From contig JACPFA010000042.1 of the NCBI GenBank assembly GCA_016183235.1, positions 102,735 to 166,734 on the forward strand: a stretch of DNA of 64,000 nt, read 5' to 3'. Below the pieces are notes generated by a model. It ran no database searches and was not told the DNA's origin. It was given only the letters and a program-made list of their open reading frames with translations. Of this stretch, positions 43,009 through 51,619 are shown piece by piece (position 1 is the stretch's first letter; every line of letters starts with the position of its first letter). A program made the position numbers and the translations under genes. The DNA comes from Deltaproteobacteria bacterium (GTDB lineage Bacteria > UBA10199 > DSSB01 > JACPFA01).

Positions 43009-43809
43009 TCAAAAACCTTTCAAATATTTGGCATAGTAATAAACAACTGGGGCGGTAAAAAGCAAGGCATCGACTCGGTCAAGCACTCCCCCATGCCCTG
43101 GAATAAGTCGCCCACTATCTTTTAAATTCACGCTTCTTTTGATCAAGGATTCTGAAAGATCGCCTAATGGCCCCACTAAACCGCTGATGCAACCCACGAT
43201 CAGACAATCCCACAAACTTAAATAACGCCAAAAAAATATTTTTACGATCAAGGTGGCAATTAAACTAAAAAAAACTCCTCCCACCAAACCTTCAACGGTT
43301 TTCCCAGGGCTAATCCGCGGAGCTAATTTATGCCTACCTATCATATGCCCCACCAAATAGGCCCCACTATCGGCCAAAAAAGTTGAGGCTAATAACACAT
43401 AGACCCACATCACGCCTTGCGGCAGGGCACGAATCAAGCCCACATGGGAAAAAAGAATACTAATATAAAAAACACCTAACAGGGTGAGGCTGGCCTGTTT
43501 AACTGCCAAAGCAGGGTCTTGCTTTTGGAACAGATAAAAAGAAAGACATAAGAGCAGCACCCCCGCAAAAAGTGGCAACATAGGAGGCGCCGGAAAAAAT
43601 AAAAATAATATTGAGAGTAAAATGGTCAGAAGCATGGCCCAAAAAAAGCCCAAAGAAGGGTGGGGCAAGGTAATACAAAAAAATTCATAGGCCGCTAAAG
43701 ACAACACAATCAAAAGCACAGCATTAAATAGAGGGAGGGGTGCCCAACCTATGAAAGCGCCTACCGACAAACCTAAAATGAGCCCCGTTATAATACGAAC
43801 CTTCGTCAC
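43009..43809 (-). CDS. cdsA: Phosphatidate cytidylyltransferase
   Basis: CdsA forms CDP-diacylglycerol in the inner membrane, the substrate of PssA encoded at 37.1 kb. The 266-residue polytopic protein ends with the family signature (GPLGDLSESLIKRSVNLKDS, GRLIPGHGGVLDRVDALLF). SPGKTVEGLVGG is also present. It overlaps the uppS stop by four nucleotides (ATGA), indicating coupled translation. Confidence 0.95.
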   Translation of the reverse strand: MTKVRIITGLILGLSVGAFIGWAPLPLFNAVLLIVLSLAAYEFFCITLPHPSLGFFWAMLLTILLSILFLFFPAPPMLPLFAGVLLLCLSFYLFQKQDPALAVKQASLTLLGVFYISILFSHVGLIRALPQGVMWVYVLLASTFLADSGAYLVGHMIGRHKLAPRISPGKTVEGLVGGVFFSLIATLIVKIFFWRYLSLWDCLIVGCISGLVGPLGDLSESLIKRSVNLKDSGRLIPGHGGVLDRVDALLFTAPVVYYYAKYLKGF

Positions 43810-44540
43810 AAATCTTTTTCTCCAGCTTGAATTTGCTGCGAGGTTTTACCAAACCTCCGTTCTCGTTTTTGAAATTCAAGAATGGCCTTTTGTAATTCTT
43901 CCCGATTAAAATCGGGCCAAAGGGTATCGGTGAAGTATAACTCAGAATAGGCTAATTGCCACAGCATAAAATTGCTAATCCGATATTCACCACTGGTTCG
44001 AATAAGTAAATCTGGGTCAGGAATAAACTCTGTATAAAGTTGAGAACAAAATTCTTCATGGGTAATCACCTTGCCAGGGTTACCTTCGGCCATGGTTTTG
44101 CGCAGTAAACGATTCACTGCATCTAATATTTCCATTTGAGAACCATAAGAGAGGGCTAAAATGAGTGTCATCTTCTGACCATGACGAGTTTCAAAAATGG
44201 TTTTCGTTAATTCTTTTAAAATAGGTTCGGGTAATAATTCTAATTGGCCAATCGCCTTTAACCGAATACCGTTGCGTAGCAATTTTTCTCTTTTAAGTTG
44301 TAAAAATAATCTCAACAATTCCATGAGACCCATAACTTCTTCACTGGGCCTCGACCAATTTTCTTGGGAAAAGGCATAAAGGGTTAGATACTCAATGCCT
44401 AAATCAGCCGCATAAGTAACAATATCTTCAACAGCTTCAATGCCTTGGCGGTGCCCCTCTAAGCGGTGCAATTGGCGCATCTCAGCCCATCGACCATTGC
44501 CATCCATGATAATTGCAATGTGGTGGGGTAAATCAGACAT
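43806..44540 (-). CDS. uppS: Undecaprenyl diphosphate synthase (isoprenyl transferase)
   Basis: UppS extends farnesyl diphosphate with eight isopentenyl units to make the lipid carrier for cell-wall sugars. HIAIIMDGNGRWAEMR (catalytic Asp, R-rich loop), YLTLYAFSQENWSRP and DLLIRTSGEYRISNFMLWQ are diagnostic. The 244 residues are typical. The start overlaps the frr stop by eight nucleotides. Confidence 0.97.
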   Translation of the reverse strand: MSDLPHHIAIIMDGNGRWAEMRQLHRLEGHRQGIEAVEDIVTYAADLGIEYLTLYAFSQENWSRPSEEVMGLMELLRLFLQLKREKLLRNGIRLKAIGQLELLPEPILKELTKTIFETRHGQKMTLILALSYGSQMEILDAVNRLLRKTMAEGNPGKVITHEEFCSQLYTEFIPDPDLLIRTSGEYRISNFMLWQLAYSELYFTDTLWPDFNREELQKAILEFQKRERRFGKTSQQIQAGEKDL

Positions 44541-45084
44541 GCATAAGGTCTTTTTCTTTTTTTGCCATCAGCTCATCGATCTTATGCACATAATCATCGG
44601 TACATTTTTGGATTTGCTCGGAAAGTTTTTTAATTTCATCTTCGGAGTGGGCCTTTTCTTTTTCAAGCTTTTTGATTTCATCCATAGATTCACGACGCAC
44701 ATGGCGAACACTCACCTTGCCATCTTCACCATATTGCTTGACCACTTTAACTAATTCTTTTCGGCGTTCTTCGGTAAGTGCTGGAATAGCAATGCGAATA
44801 ATTTTGCCATCATTAGAAGGAGACAAGCCTAAATCTGATTTTAAAATGGCTTTTTCAATTCCACCAATCACCGATACATCCCAAGGTTGAATGAGAATCA
44901 AACGCGATTCAGGAACAGTCAGGGTGGCCACTTGATTAAGAGGGCTTAAGGCACCATAATACTCTACTCGAATATCATCGAGTATTGCCACATTGGCTCT
45001 ACCGGTACGCACCTTTGATAGTTCATTGAGAACCGCTTCTAAAACCTTTTCCATTCTTTGTTTGGTATGAGTTAATATTTCCAT
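44533..45084 (-). CDS. frr: Ribosome recycling factor
   Basis: RRF with EF-G splits post-termination ribosomes. The 183-residue protein has the expected start region RMEKVLEAVLNELSKVRTGR, the GALSPLNQVATLTVPE loop, PALTEERRKELVKVVK and VRHVRRESMDEIKKLEK. It is placed between pyrH and uppS, the usual order. Confidence 0.97.
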   Translation of the reverse strand: MEILTHTKQRMEKVLEAVLNELSKVRTGRANVAILDDIRVEYYGALSPLNQVATLTVPESRLILIQPWDVSVIGGIEKAILKSDLGLSPSNDGKIIRIAIPALTEERRKELVKVVKQYGEDGKVSVRHVRRESMDEIKKLEKEKAHSEDEIKKLSEQIQKCTDDYVHKIDELMAKKEKDLMHV

Positions 45085-45096
45085 ATTGCCTCGCTA

Positions 45097-45825
45097 TTAA
45101 CTTACTTTAGTACCAATGCTGTGACCACAGACTGCCTTTTTCATATTTCCCTTTTCAAAGAGATTAAAGACGATAATGGGCATTTGATTATCCATACAAA
45201 GGGAAATAGAAGTAGAATCCATCACTCGCAAATTTTTATTTAAGACTTCTAAAAAAGACAACTGATTAAATTTAACCGCATGCTTATCTTGCATAGGATC
45301 ACTCGAGTAAACACCATCAACTTTAGTGGCTTTTAAAATCACATCGGCCTGAATTTCCATGGCTCGTAAGCTGGCCGCAGTATCGGTAGTAAAAAAAGGA
45401 TTACCGGTCCCAGCTGCAAAGATAACCACTCGTTTTTTTTCTAAATGGCGAATGGCTCGCCGCCTAATATAAGGCTCTACCACCTGATTGATCCCAATGG
45501 CTGATAGTACCCGAGTATAAACCTTAACATTTTCTAAAGCCCCTTGCAGAGCCATGGCATTGATAACCGTGGCCAGCATGCCCATATAATCGGCACTAGC
45601 CCGATCGATCCCGCTACTTTCAGCATTGGCCCCTCGGAAAATATTACCACCCCCCATCACGATAGCAATTTCTACCCCTAAGGCATGAATCTCTTTGATT
45701 TCCTCAGCAATTTCTTTGACCACGGGGAAATCAATACCTAGGCCCTGCTTACCCACCAGGGATTCACCACTCATTTTTAATAAAATTCTTTTATAGGCTG
45801 GTTTTTCCATTGATTCATCTGTCAT
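45097..45825 (-). CDS. pyrH: Uridylate kinase
   Basis: PyrH phosphorylates UMP to UDP. It is an amino-acid-kinase-fold enzyme with [40 protein letters not shown] and [17 protein letters not shown]. The 242 residues are normal. ATG 45825 is taken. An ATG five codons later is possible, since neither has a strong ribosome-binding site. It is 11 nt after tsf. Confidence 0.96.
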   Translation of the reverse strand: MTDESMEKPAYKRILLKMSGESLVGKQGLGIDFPVVKEIAEEIKEIHALGVEIAIVMGGGNIFRGANAESSGIDRASADYMGMLATVINAMALQGALENVKVYTRVLSAIGINQVVEPYIRRRAIRHLEKKRVVIFAAGTGNPFFTTDTAASLRAMEIQADVILKATKVDGVYSSDPMQDKHAVKFNQLSFLEVLNKNLRVMDSTSISLCMDNQMPIIVFNLFEKGNMKKAVCGHSIGTKVS

Positions 45826-45836
45826 TGTAATCCACG

Positions 45837-46751
45837 TCAGCTAGCTTGGAGTTTAGCCACTTCCTCTGCAAAACTTTCTTGTTTTTTCTCAATACCTTCA
45901 CCCACTTGAAAACGCACGAACTCTAGAATTTTAGCACCTTGATCAACGCTTTTCAAATAATCAGAGATTTTTTGTTTGCCATTAGGGTCGCGAATATAAA
46001 TTTGATTTTCTAAACAAACTTCATCGTAGAACTTTTTGATTTTACCTTCTAAAATTTTTTCTATAATTTGAGCAGGTTTCTTTTTATCTTGTTCTTGTAA
46101 CGAAGCCTGATAAATTTCTTTTTCTCGAGCCAAAACATCGGCTGGCACGTCACTCGCTTGTAAATATCGGGGTGCCATGGCAGCAACGTGCATCGCAAGA
46201 TTTTTTAAAACTTCGGAGTTTGCATCTTTTAGCCCCTGCACTTTAACCAAAACCCCAATTTTATTGCCCATGTGGGTATAACTCCCCGCCTGCTCGTCGG
46301 CCTTGGCCTCATACCAAGCAAAACGACGAACCGAAATATTTTCTCCAATCACGGCAATTAATTCGGCAACCCGGCCACCCACACTCACACCCTTATGTCC
46401 CACGAGGGGGGCCGTTAATAAGGCATCGAGACTTTGGGGTTTACTTTGTAGGATGGTTTGGTTGGTTTGAGATAAAAATTGCAAAAAGTCTTCGTTTTTG
46501 GCTACAAAATCAGTCTCGCAATTGATTTCAACGAGGCTGGTACATGCACCATGGTTTTGGATATTAATCAAACCATCGGCTGTAACCCGACTCGATTTTT
46601 TAGCGGCCTTTAATGTACCTGCCTTGCGTAAAAAATCGATCGCCTTTTCTAAATCACCACCCACTTCAAGTAGGGCCTTTTTACAATCCATCATTCCTGC
46701 TCCGGTTTTTTCCCGGAGGGTTTTTACTAACTCAGAAGTTATCGCACTCAC
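45837..46751 (-). CDS. tsf: Elongation factor Ts
   Basis: EF-Ts recharges EF-Tu with GTP. The UBA-like N-terminus [20 protein letters not shown] is classic, followed by [13 protein letters not shown] and two dimerisation-type modules. The length of 304 residues is slightly above E. coli. The start is GTG 46751 with GAGGT just upstream. It follows rpsB by 17 nt. Confidence 0.97.
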   Translation of the reverse strand: MSAITSELVKTLREKTGAGMMDCKKALLEVGGDLEKAIDFLRKAGTLKAAKKSSRVTADGLINIQNHGACTSLVEINCETDFVAKNEDFLQFLSQTNQTILQSKPQSLDALLTAPLVGHKGVSVGGRVAELIAVIGENISVRRFAWYEAKADEQAGSYTHMGNKIGVLVKVQGLKDANSEVLKNLAMHVAAMAPRYLQASDVPADVLAREKEIYQASLQEQDKKKPAQIIEKILEGKIKKFYDEVCLENQIYIRDPNGKQKISDYLKSVDQGAKILEFVRFQVGEGIEKKQESFAEEVAKLQAS

Positions 46752-46768
46752 AGGTACCTCTAATCACT

Positions 46769-47647
46769 TTAATCTTGATGTTGTTTTTCCATGGTAATGG
46801 CTTCAGCTTCTACGATGGGCTTGGCACTATAAACATCGGCTGTTGCTTCTTCGTCTTCTGAGGCCTCCGGCTTAGCCACATAGGCATCTGCTTTTCTGCC
46901 TCCCGTTTCACGGACTGCGGGTTTTTCTTCAGCCTCCACGGCATTTCTACGTGCCTTGGCTTCTCTTAACGACATTCCGGCCAAAACCGCATCGGCAACT
47001 TTACTAAAAAATAATTTGATGGAACGGGTGGCATCGTCGTTACCAGGAACCACGTATTCAATGTCATCGGGATCACAATTGGTATCGGTAAGGGCTATGA
47101 CGGGAATACCCAGACGTAGGGCCTCTTTAAGAGCCAAATGTTCTTTGTTCGGATCGATGAGCACCACGAGTTGTGCAACTCGATTCATTTCTTTGATACC
47201 CGACAGCGATTTTTCTAAGCGTTGAATCTCGCGGTCGATTCTTAATTTTTCTGCTTTTTTCAGATCTTCAAAGCTACCATCTTCTTTACCCTTGATTAGC
47301 TTTTTCAAACGATCAATCGAGGCCTTAACCGTGCGAAAGTTGGTTAAGGTGCCACCCATCCAACGGTTGTTGACATAATACATACCACAACGTTCAGCCT
47401 CGGTTTTAACAAGGTCTTGGGCCTGGCGTTTGGTTGCAACAAACAACACCTCTTGGCCTTCACCAACAGACTCCGCAATAAAATTTAAAGCTGCTTGGAA
47501 AAGGTTAGCTGCCTTGGCAAGATCAATGATGTGAACCCCACCTCGATCGCCATAAAGAAAAGGTTTCATTTTAGGGTTCCATCTTTCTCTTTGATGACCA
47601 AAGTGAAACCCTGCTTCGAGTAGTTCTTTAATTTCGATTTTAATCAC
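46769..47647 (-). CDS. rpsB: Small ribosomal subunit protein uS2
   Basis: S2 joins the 30S head late in assembly. LLEAGFHFGHQRERWNPKMK, YVNNRWMGGTLTNFRT and IALTDTNCDPDDIEYVVPGN are family motifs. The 292-residue protein carries a C-terminal extension of about 50 acidic/Ala-rich residues (ASEDEEATADVYSAK) beyond the E. coli length. It starts with GTG 47647 behind AAGGAG. It is the first gene of the rpsB-tsf-pyrH-frr-uppS-cdsA-dxr-rseP run, with its promoter in the 228-bp divergent gap to 47876. Confidence 0.97.
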   Translation of the reverse strand: MIKIEIKELLEAGFHFGHQRERWNPKMKPFLYGDRGGVHIIDLAKAANLFQAALNFIAESVGEGQEVLFVATKRQAQDLVKTEAERCGMYYVNNRWMGGTLTNFRTVKASIDRLKKLIKGKEDGSFEDLKKAEKLRIDREIQRLEKSLSGIKEMNRVAQLVVLIDPNKEHLALKEALRLGIPVIALTDTNCDPDDIEYVVPGNDDATRSIKLFFSKVADAVLAGMSLREAKARRNAVEAEEKPAVRETGGRKADAYVAKPEASEDEEATADVYSAKPIVEAEAITMEKQHQD

Positions 47648-47875
47648 TGTTATGCTCCTTGGGTTAAGCCGCCGGTTTGACTGGTTTAAACTCTCTATTT
47701 TTAAATAAAAACAGAAAGACCCATTAAACCATTACTTTAATTTTGCCAAACCGTGTGTTATTAAGTTATATTAAATACCCTAGTTCTTTTAGGGATTTGA
47801 GCCCTATCATAACCTTGGATATTTGCGCAATAGTTTAAGTAAAAGTATCTAATTTTACTCAAAGGGATCTTCAAG

Positions 47876-48664
47876 ATGCTAGGCCTTTTCAGAAAAAGAC
47901 TCTACTTAACCCTAAACCTAGGGTTTTCTTTCCTTTTTATCTTAGGTTATTTTGCCAATATTGGGTTGTCTAAACCCCTTTCAGATTGGAAATTCTATCA
48001 AAAACATGGGCACAAAGATTCTAAGTGGAATAATTTTGTCGAAGAGGGTTTTACCGCTTATGACATTGCTGATTGCACAACCACACTTCAAAAGCTCCAA
48101 GAGGCTATAGGGCTTGGTTGCCAAGACCCGATTGTATATTTCAAATTTGCGATCTGTTCAGAAGCAACAGGGAGTATTTATTCTGCAACCCAATACTATG
48201 AATTAGCAGCCAAGGGGTTAAAATCGCTCAAAGCATCCCATCCTTATCAAAGAGAAATTCATGAAAACTTTGGGCGTTTGCTCTTTGCTCAAAAAAAATG
48301 GACTCAAGCCTTTGAACAGTTACGCACCGCAAGTTCGGTAGGCAATCCCAGCTTTGCACTCTTTTTCATGTTGGCAGAGCTTTACTCGATGAAAGGAGAA
48401 CATGACTTAGCCGCCGAAAATTATTCCAAGGCTATCAGCCAGCCCACCACCAACATCAAACCCGAAATGTTAGGCAAGGCCTATCGTGAAATCGCCCGCG
48501 CCTTGCTCAAACAAAAAAACTACTCTCAAGGTTTAGAATTTATCAAACGAGCCCGCGAACTCTTGCCCAACGACCTCGACCTAACCACCCTCTACAACCA
48601 AGCAAGCAGTGGCCTCCAACAAAACCAACTCATCCAAACCCTGGAATCGTTCAAGACCAAATAG
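47876..48664 (+). CDS. TPR-repeat protein with N-terminal membrane anchor
   Basis: A 262-residue protein. A hydrophobic stretch (residues 10-29, LTLNLGFSFLFILGYFANIG) serves as signal or anchor. The remainder consists of TPR-like helical pairs, the clearest being AELYSMKGEHDLAAENYSKA and EIARALLKQKNYSQGLEFIK. It probably mediates protein contacts at the cell envelope. The partner is unknown. Its TAG stop is the first codon of the palindrome arm at 48662, and the gene is convergent with the PEGA-domain gene. Confidence 0.7.
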   Translation: MLGLFRKRLYLTLNLGFSFLFILGYFANIGLSKPLSDWKFYQKHGHKDSKWNNFVEEGFTAYDIADCTTTLQKLQEAIGLGCQDPIVYFKFAICSEATGSIYSATQYYELAAKGLKSLKASHPYQREIHENFGRLLFAQKKWTQAFEQLRTASSVGNPSFALFFMLAELYSMKGEHDLAAENYSKAISQPTTNIKPEMLGKAYREIARALLKQKNYSQGLEFIKRARELLPNDLDLTTLYNQASSGLQQNQLIQTLESFKTK

Positions 48665-48863
48665 ATGCCTGAGAAGTGTCGGCAGGGAGGTTTTTTTGAC
48701 CGTCGCTACAGCGGCGACCCTAATGGAGTTAGCCGTCACGGAATCCTTCCGCGTTCCGCCTTCGGCGGCCTCGGCTTTCCATGACGGCTAACTCGCATTG
48801 GGGGCCCCGCCGCTTCCGCGAATGGTCAAAAAAACCTCCCTGCCGACACTTCTCAAGCATCTA
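48662..48863. repeat. Long hairpin element, family A, reverse orientation
   Basis: Arms 48662-48701 and 48824-48863 are 40 bp with one mismatch (including GAGAAGTGTCGGCAGGGAGG). They end in TTTTTTTGACC, as do the arms at 11850. The core is the reverse complement of the 11.9-kb copy: GTCGCTACAGCGGCGACCCT, GGAGTTAGCCGTCACGGA, TCCGCGTTCCG. The left arm begins with the TAG stop of the TPR gene. Confidence 0.9.
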
Positions 48864-48880
48864 CAATATTTAATATTGGC

Positions 48881-49154
48881 AGTAAAAGTTAGATTTGACC
48901 GGGGTGGCCAAGCAGGCAACTTAGAGGGTGACGAAACCCTTTGCGCGAGAACGACGAGTCATGAGCATCAAAAAAATGTTGGTTTACTGAAGTTGGAGGA
49001 TGACCAGAGGGAATACTCCAACTTCATCGTAAACCAACATTTTTTTGATGCGAATACGAGGAGTCCTTCGCCAAGCCTCAGGATAAATTCCGCGCGGGTT
49101 GAGGAACCCTCCAAGTTGCCTGCTTGGCCACCCCGGTCAAATCTAACTTTTACT
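48881..49154. repeat. Long hairpin element, diverged family B
   Basis: Perfect 42-bp outer arms, 48881-48922 and 49113-49154 (including GACCGGGGTGGCCAAGCAGG). An inner perfect 22-bp stem, 48966-48987 with 49029-49050, and an apical stem GAAGTTGGA/TCCAACTTC enclose GGATGACCAGAGGGAATAC. The apical loop matches family B copies while the stem bases differ on both sides. With the previous element it fills the 492-bp gap, ending three bases before the stop of the PEGA gene. Confidence 0.9.
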
Positions 49155-49156
49155 AT

Positions 49157-50473
49157 TTAAGGTGAATTGGGCGCGGCACCGGTTACGTCTACGGTTGTTC
49201 CGGTAGGCCCGGTGCTTGGGGATCCACCGCCGCCCCCCATCAAAGCCACCCCCACTCCCGCCCCCACTAAAACTGCCCCTAAGATCCCCCACAACACGGG
49301 CGACTTAGCCAAAGATTTTTTCTTTTTACTGCCAATGACAATCACATCGCCTGCCTTACCCTTTTTGACTTCTTTATCAGCCGCCTGAGCTAAAAAGGCC
49401 GCCACCACATTAGCGGCCGAACGCACATCGTTTTCAATATCCCCTACCTCTACATTTTTGGTGGCTTGCATCACTTTTTGATTGATATCGATCAATTGAG
49501 TTTCAATTTTATGTTTCCAACCTATGGTATCGACCCTAACCAAAATGAGTTTTTGTGCACCGATCGACTTAGCAACCTCCAAAGCCCTTAGTTGAATTGA
49601 AGCTGGATTCTCGGTTGCTGAAGCCATGATTCCATCTTCGCTGCGCAAGGCCGTGCCTACTCGCTCTAAGTTAACTGTGGTAACAACTTTTTTCCCTTTC
49701 ACAACTATCTTTTGGTTATAATTTTTATAGCCATCTTTATAAACACTCAAAAAATGTTCGCCATCTGGATAAAGTAGATTTGAAGAGTTTGTTTGTAAAA
49801 CTCCATTAACGTAAACTGAAGCACTGCTTGGCTGAACATGAACCTCAAGGGGAAATGTCTTGGCAAAATCTTGTTTGGCCTTCGCTTGCACATCGCTATA
49901 AAAACGAAGGGTGCTAGGAGAAAATTTTTCAGGCAAAGGTTCGTAACCTGGAGCTAATCGAATGGCCTCACGAAAGGCCTTTTCTGCTTTCTTTTTATTA
50001 CCCATCCCCAAATAAATATTACCCAACAACTGATAGGCATCGACTAAATGAAATAATCCCGCACTTTCTTGGCTGCGATAAGTTGCAATGGCCTTTTCTA
50101 AAGAATCAATCGCAGGAGCAAAGGCAAAATTGGCATAATGATTTTTTGCTGCATCAATAGCCTGATCAAAATTTTCACCACCCTGGCTAGTATCGGAAAG
50201 TGGGAGATGTAATAAGGCTTCTTTAATTTTATCTTGACCCACTAATTGAAAAGTCTCTTTGAGAGAAAACTCATCGTGCATAACATCCAAAACCCCTTTC
50301 ATGACCTTAGGTTTGGTAGCGGGGGTATAGACACCCAAAATGGCGGTGGTATAGATTTGCTTGGTTTCTGCCGTGGCACGCGGGGAAGAAAAAGGAAAAA
50401 TTAGAGATAAGATCAAAGTGATAATGAGTAGTCGACTCGACCAAATAAACCGCTCTACTAATTCAGTAGCCAT
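49157..50473 (-). CDS. Exported TPR and PEGA-domain protein
   Basis: A 438-residue protein. The signal peptide (LLIITLILSLIFPFSSPRATAE) is followed by a TPR-like region (residues 90-170, AYQLLGNIYLGMGNKKKAEK). A PEGA domain follows (about 210-275, VQPSSASVYVNGVLQTN, HFLSVYKDGYKNYNQKI), then a domain with QKLILVRVDTIG and a C-terminal membrane helix with a Gly tail (SPVLWGILGAVLVGAGVGVA). PEGA domains occur in surface and S-layer-associated proteins. The role is probably envelope-related and otherwise unknown. ATG 50473 has a GGGAGGT site. It is divergent from aroE by 104 bp. Confidence 0.75.
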   Translation of the reverse strand: MATELVERFIWSSRLLIITLILSLIFPFSSPRATAETKQIYTTAILGVYTPATKPKVMKGVLDVMHDEFSLKETFQLVGQDKIKEALLHLPLSDTSQGGENFDQAIDAAKNHYANFAFAPAIDSLEKAIATYRSQESAGLFHLVDAYQLLGNIYLGMGNKKKAEKAFREAIRLAPGYEPLPEKFSPSTLRFYSDVQAKAKQDFAKTFPLEVHVQPSSASVYVNGVLQTNSSNLLYPDGEHFLSVYKDGYKNYNQKIVVKGKKVVTTVNLERVGTALRSEDGIMASATENPASIQLRALEVAKSIGAQKLILVRVDTIGWKHKIETQLIDINQKVMQATKNVEVGDIENDVRSAANVVAAFLAQAADKEVKKGKAGDVIVIGSKKKKSLAKSPVLWGILGAVLVGAGVGVALMGGGGGSPSTGPTGTTVDVTGAAPNSP

Positions 50474-50577
50474 ATGGCACCTCCCTTGTCTATGTCTCGC
50501 CTATCGTATATCTGCCGATTTGAAAAGGGGGAAAAAATAGCTGGCCCCTTTTTGGTAAAAACGATAACCTGCCCCCT

Positions 50578-51435
50578 ATGCTTTTGCCAAAAACTAAACT
50601 CTTCATCATCGGGCATCCCATTGGCCACAGCCTTTCGCCGCCCATGCAAATGGCTGTATTAAAAAAACTAAACTTGCGTTATAGTTATTCAAGTGTTGAA
50701 GTCTTACCCGAAGAATTGCCTCTTTTTATACGAAAAATCCGTCAAAACCCTTATTATTTGGGCTTCAATGCTACCCTTCCCCATAAAGAAACCCTCATAC
50801 CCTTCTTAGACTACGTGTGCCCCGAGGCAAGCCTGATCAGTGCGGTTAATACGGTCGTGGTACGCAATAAGCGGCTGTTGGGTTTTAACACCGATGGCAA
50901 CGGGTTCATTCAAGGCTTAAAGTTAAACTCTAAGTTTGAGCCCTTTGACAAAAATATTGTTTTATTAGGGGCAGGCGGGGCCAGCCGAGCCATTGCCATT
51001 AACCTGCTTAAAGCAAACTGCAAAAAATTGTCGATCTATAATCGCCATTTCAATCGGGCCCATGAACTGGTGAGCTATTTGAAACCAGTATTTCCTGGTA
51101 TCACCCTAGAGGCCTTAGCACTTGATGTGTTACCCGAGGGGGATCAACTCGAAAACGCAGACCTATTGGTGAATGCCACCAGCCTTGGTCTCCAGGGAAC
51201 GCAATTTAACGATTTTCCCTGGGCAAAACTAAAAACCACCTGCGTGGTAAGTGACATTGTCTACAACCCCCTTCACACGCACTTTTTAATTGAAGCAGAA
51301 AAGCGCGGGTTACCCATCCTTACTGGCGACTTTATGCTGGTGCACCAAGGTGCCCTAGCCTTTGAACTATGGACCGGCCACAAGCCCCCCATCAAAACCA
51401 TGCACCAAGCGCTCTTGCACGCTTTGAATAAATAA
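50578..51435 (+). CDS. aroE: Shikimate dehydrogenase (NADP+)
   Basis: AroE reduces 3-dehydroshikimate in the aromatic amino acid pathway. GHPIGHSLSPPMQMAVL (substrate-binding Ser pair), FNATLPHKETLIPFLD (catalytic Lys, with NAT in place of the usual NVT), LLGAGGASRAIAINLLKAN (NADP-binding), NATSLGLQG and a late LTGDFMLVHQGALAFELWTG are all present. The 285 residues are typical. It is a stand-alone gene, convergent with uvrB. Confidence 0.95.
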   Translation: MLLPKTKLFIIGHPIGHSLSPPMQMAVLKKLNLRYSYSSVEVLPEELPLFIRKIRQNPYYLGFNATLPHKETLIPFLDYVCPEASLISAVNTVVVRNKRLLGFNTDGNGFIQGLKLNSKFEPFDKNIVLLGAGGASRAIAINLLKANCKKLSIYNRHFNRAHELVSYLKPVFPGITLEALALDVLPEGDQLENADLLVNATSLGLQGTQFNDFPWAKLKTTCVVSDIVYNPLHTHFLIEAEKRGLPILTGDFMLVHQGALAFELWTGHKPPIKTMHQALLHALNK

Positions 51436-51459
51436 GAAGTCTTTTCAAAGTGAGTAGGG

Positions 51460-51605
51460 CGACTGCTTTACTTGGCCATTCGCGGAAGCGCCGGGGCCCC
51501 AATGCGGGCTGGCCGGTGAGGATGCGCCGGTTATACCGGAAGGATTCCATGCCGGCCAGCCCCATTAGGTCGAAGCTTACGCGTCGGCTTCACCAAGGTG
51601 CGGTC
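51460..51605. repeat. Hairpin element, family A, with decayed outer arms
   Basis: The core is clear: ATTCGCGGAAGCGCCGGGGC, AATGCGGGCTGGCCGG, GGAAGGATTCC, CCGGCCAGCCCCATTAGG. Inner arms GGGCTGGCCGG and CCGGCCAGCCC pair perfectly. The outer parts (GACTGCTTTACTTGG facing CCAAGGTGCGGTC) pair only partly, unlike the other members. Upstream, GTCTTTTCAAAGTGAG matches the tips of elements at 35, 54 and 58.6 kb. It lies between aroE and uvrB. Confidence 0.8.
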
Positions 51606-51619
51606 TTGCTCAGAGATGC

